From NCBI RefSeq assembly GCF_017115085.1, contig NZ_JABXKJ010000226.1, forward strand, positions 1 to 33,244: a stretch of 33,244 nucleotides of DNA. The letters are read 5' to 3'. Positions 32,440 through 33,244 of this stretch are shown piece by piece (the first letter of the stretch is position 1; every line of letters begins with the position of its first letter). The stretch is from Nostoc sp. NMS7 (lineage in GTDB: Bacteria; Cyanobacteriota; Cyanobacteriia; Cyanobacteriales; Nostocaceae). The translations under genes and the position numbers were made by a program. The notes below the pieces were generated by a model. The model saw only the letters and a list, made by a program, of their open reading frames with translations, did not search any database and was not told the origin of the DNA.

Positions 32440-32485
32440 AGCGATCGCTCTATTAGTTTTCCAGGCTGGACGAGCGATCGCTTTT
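32440..32485 (+). terminator. Terminator-like hairpin made of two HIP1 octamers
   Basis: AGCGATCGCTC (32440-32450) and GAGCGATCGCT (32472-32482) pair perfectly over 11 bases, followed by TTT. Each arm is itself the palindrome GCGATCGC with one flanking pair. Confidence 0.5.
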
Positions 32486-32530
32486 GATGTTGTTCATGTT
32501 GTAAGTGCAATGCCACCTGATTAATTATTA

Positions 32531-32550
32531 AAAGGTGGAATATCACCTTT
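32531..32550. promoter_or_regulatory. Inverted repeat before the HTH regulator gene
   Basis: AAAGGTG-N6-CACCTTT, a perfect 7-bp inverted repeat ending 12 bases before the regulator's ATG. Size and place suit an operator for autoregulation; a small RNA hairpin is the alternative. Confidence 0.4.
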
Positions 32551-32562
32551 GTCCAGATAAAA

Positions 32563-32769
32563 ATGCGGCTAGTTAGACTAAAGATTAGAGAACTTGCAGC
32601 AAAAAGGATTTGGACAATCAAAGAGGTGGCTGAACGTGCAAAGATAAACTACAACACAGTGAAAAGTTACGCTCGACATCCGGGGATGAATATGGTTTAC
32701 CTGACTGCTGTTCAAAAATTAGCCCGTGCTTTTTGTGTATCAATTGAAGATTTTATTTATACCAATTGA
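32563..32769 (+). CDS. Small HTH (Cro/CI-type) transcription regulator
   Basis: A 68-residue single-domain DNA-binding protein. The pattern LKIRELAAKRIWTIKEVAER, then AKINYNTVKSYARHPG, VYLTAVQKLARAFCVSIEDF is the five-helix Cro/CI (XRE) fold: helix 2 is WTIKEVAERA and the recognition helix is YNTVKSYAR. The last helix pattern, LARAFCVSIEDFI, is typical. Stand-alone proteins of this size act as autoregulators, phage-type repressors or antitoxin-like partners. No toxin-like gene is adjacent: the neighbours are the prolyl isomerase upstream and a transposase remnant downstream. An inverted repeat just before the start may be its own binding site. Confidence 0.75.
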   Translation: MRLVRLKIRELAAKRIWTIKEVAERAKINYNTVKSYARHPGMNMVYLTAVQKLARAFCVSIEDFIYTN

Positions 32770-32815
32770 AGCATAAATTAGGACATAATAGAAATAAATT
32801 ACCTTAAAAAATCAA

Positions 32816-33185
32816 ATGCCAGCTTCTTATAGTTACGATTTAAGAACTTAACTTATTAATGCGATTGATGACGGAATGAGAAAAACTCAAGCAAGTCGCA
32901 TCTTTCAAATTAGTCGCAATACAATAGACATCTGGTTAAATAAGAGAAAAGAAACAGGAGATTATCAGGCAAAAGTAGGTTATCAACAAGGATATAACCC
33001 GAAAATTAGGGATTTAGAAGAGTTTCAAGGATTTGTTCAGGTAAATAGAAGTAAAACTCAAGCTGAAATGGCAGAAGCCTAGTCAGCAGAGATTCGGGAT
33101 GCAACGCTACGCGAACAGTGAGCTTCTTTACGAGACGCTCCGCGAACGCTAACGCACTATAAGAAAAGCCTTAAAAAACTAAATT
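32816..33185 (+). pseudogene. IS630-type transposase remnant
   Basis: The frame begins MPASYSYDLRT, meets a TAA at 32849, and continues LINAIDDGMRKTQASRIFQI, then SRNTIDIWLNKRKETGDYQA. This is the helix-turn-helix N-terminus of IS630/Tc1-like transposases of cyanobacteria. It reads through GYNPKIRDLEEFQGFVQ and KTQAEMAEA to a TAG at 33080. A piece of about 70 bases then intervenes (GATGCAACGCTACGCGAACA, GAGACGCTCCGCGAACGCTA), a common Nostoc repeat type, and the transposase text resumes in another frame as TIRKALKKLNS. The DDE catalytic part is absent. The stop, the repeat insertion and the truncation make it inactive. An in-frame ATG at 32876 gives a 68-codon frame, but this is only the middle of the remnant. 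Confidence 0.75.
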
Positions 33186-33197
33186 CAGCAATAACAA

Positions 33198-33227
33198 AAG
33201 CCTCCTCAAATGATGATGAGGAGGCTT
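33198..33227 (-). terminator. Terminator of a minus-strand gene beyond the window
   Basis: A perfect 11-bp stem AAGCCTCCTCA/TGAGGAGGCTT with an 8-base loop. On the minus strand it is followed by TTTTGTTATT, so it suits a gene transcribed leftwards from beyond position 33244. Confidence 0.6.
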
Positions 33228-33244
33228 GAGTAGAATAATGAATC

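Overview
The window is chromosomal DNA of a filamentous, Nostoc/Anabaena-type cyanobacterium. The evidence is the split RNA polymerase beta-prime genes (rpoC1 and rpoC2), the photosynthetic genes petG and cytM, many GCGATCGC (HIP1) octamers, and the short repeats typical of Nostocales (TAATGAC/CCAATGA heptamers, ACTCCTA repeats and the palindrome GACGCGATTAATCGCGTC). The species cannot be fixed from the sequence alone.

Layout. 1-3.8 kb: a membrane-anchored helical-repeat protein and Hsp33 (both minus strand), then a small SRPBCC-like protein. 3.8-9.7 kb: an AT-rich accessory island with five plus-strand genes for small, cysteine-free, glycine-rich peptides. All five begin with a related 20-24-residue leader ending in (L/F)SGG, the pattern cut by C39-peptidase ABC exporters. 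Four of the genes sit in tandemly duplicated modules that also carry upstream and downstream sequence. 9.7-14.1 kb: universal stress protein, hisD, rpsT and tatD. 14.8-24.3 kb: the rpoB-rpoC1-rpoC2 operon, closed by a strong terminator. 24.4-28.9 kb: a decayed Uma2 gene, a conserved protein of unknown function, a receiver-domain protein lacking its phospho-acceptor Asp, a DUF3370 protein and a frameshifted peptidase C15 pseudogene. 28.9-33.2 kb: hisH, rsmD, petG (minus), cytM, a parvulin-type prolyl isomerase, a small HTH regulator and an IS630-type transposase remnant.

How the genes relate. Most of the window is housekeeping: transcription, histidine synthesis (hisD and hisH, not adjacent), ribosome assembly (rpsT, rsmD), redox-responsive folding (hslO) and photosynthetic electron transfer (petG, cytM). 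The least ordinary region is the peptide array. Its leaders predict export with removal of the leader after Gly-Gly. Its cores are built on three-residue glycine periods: GGA, GGS, GGN-like, and in one gene a collagen-like G-X-Y run. No exporter, adaptor or modifying enzyme lies in the window, so the export machinery would have to be elsewhere. A second theme is repeat sequence entering genes: a palindromic repeat inside rpoC2 and G-rich repeats forming the C-terminal tails of rsmD and the prolyl isomerase.
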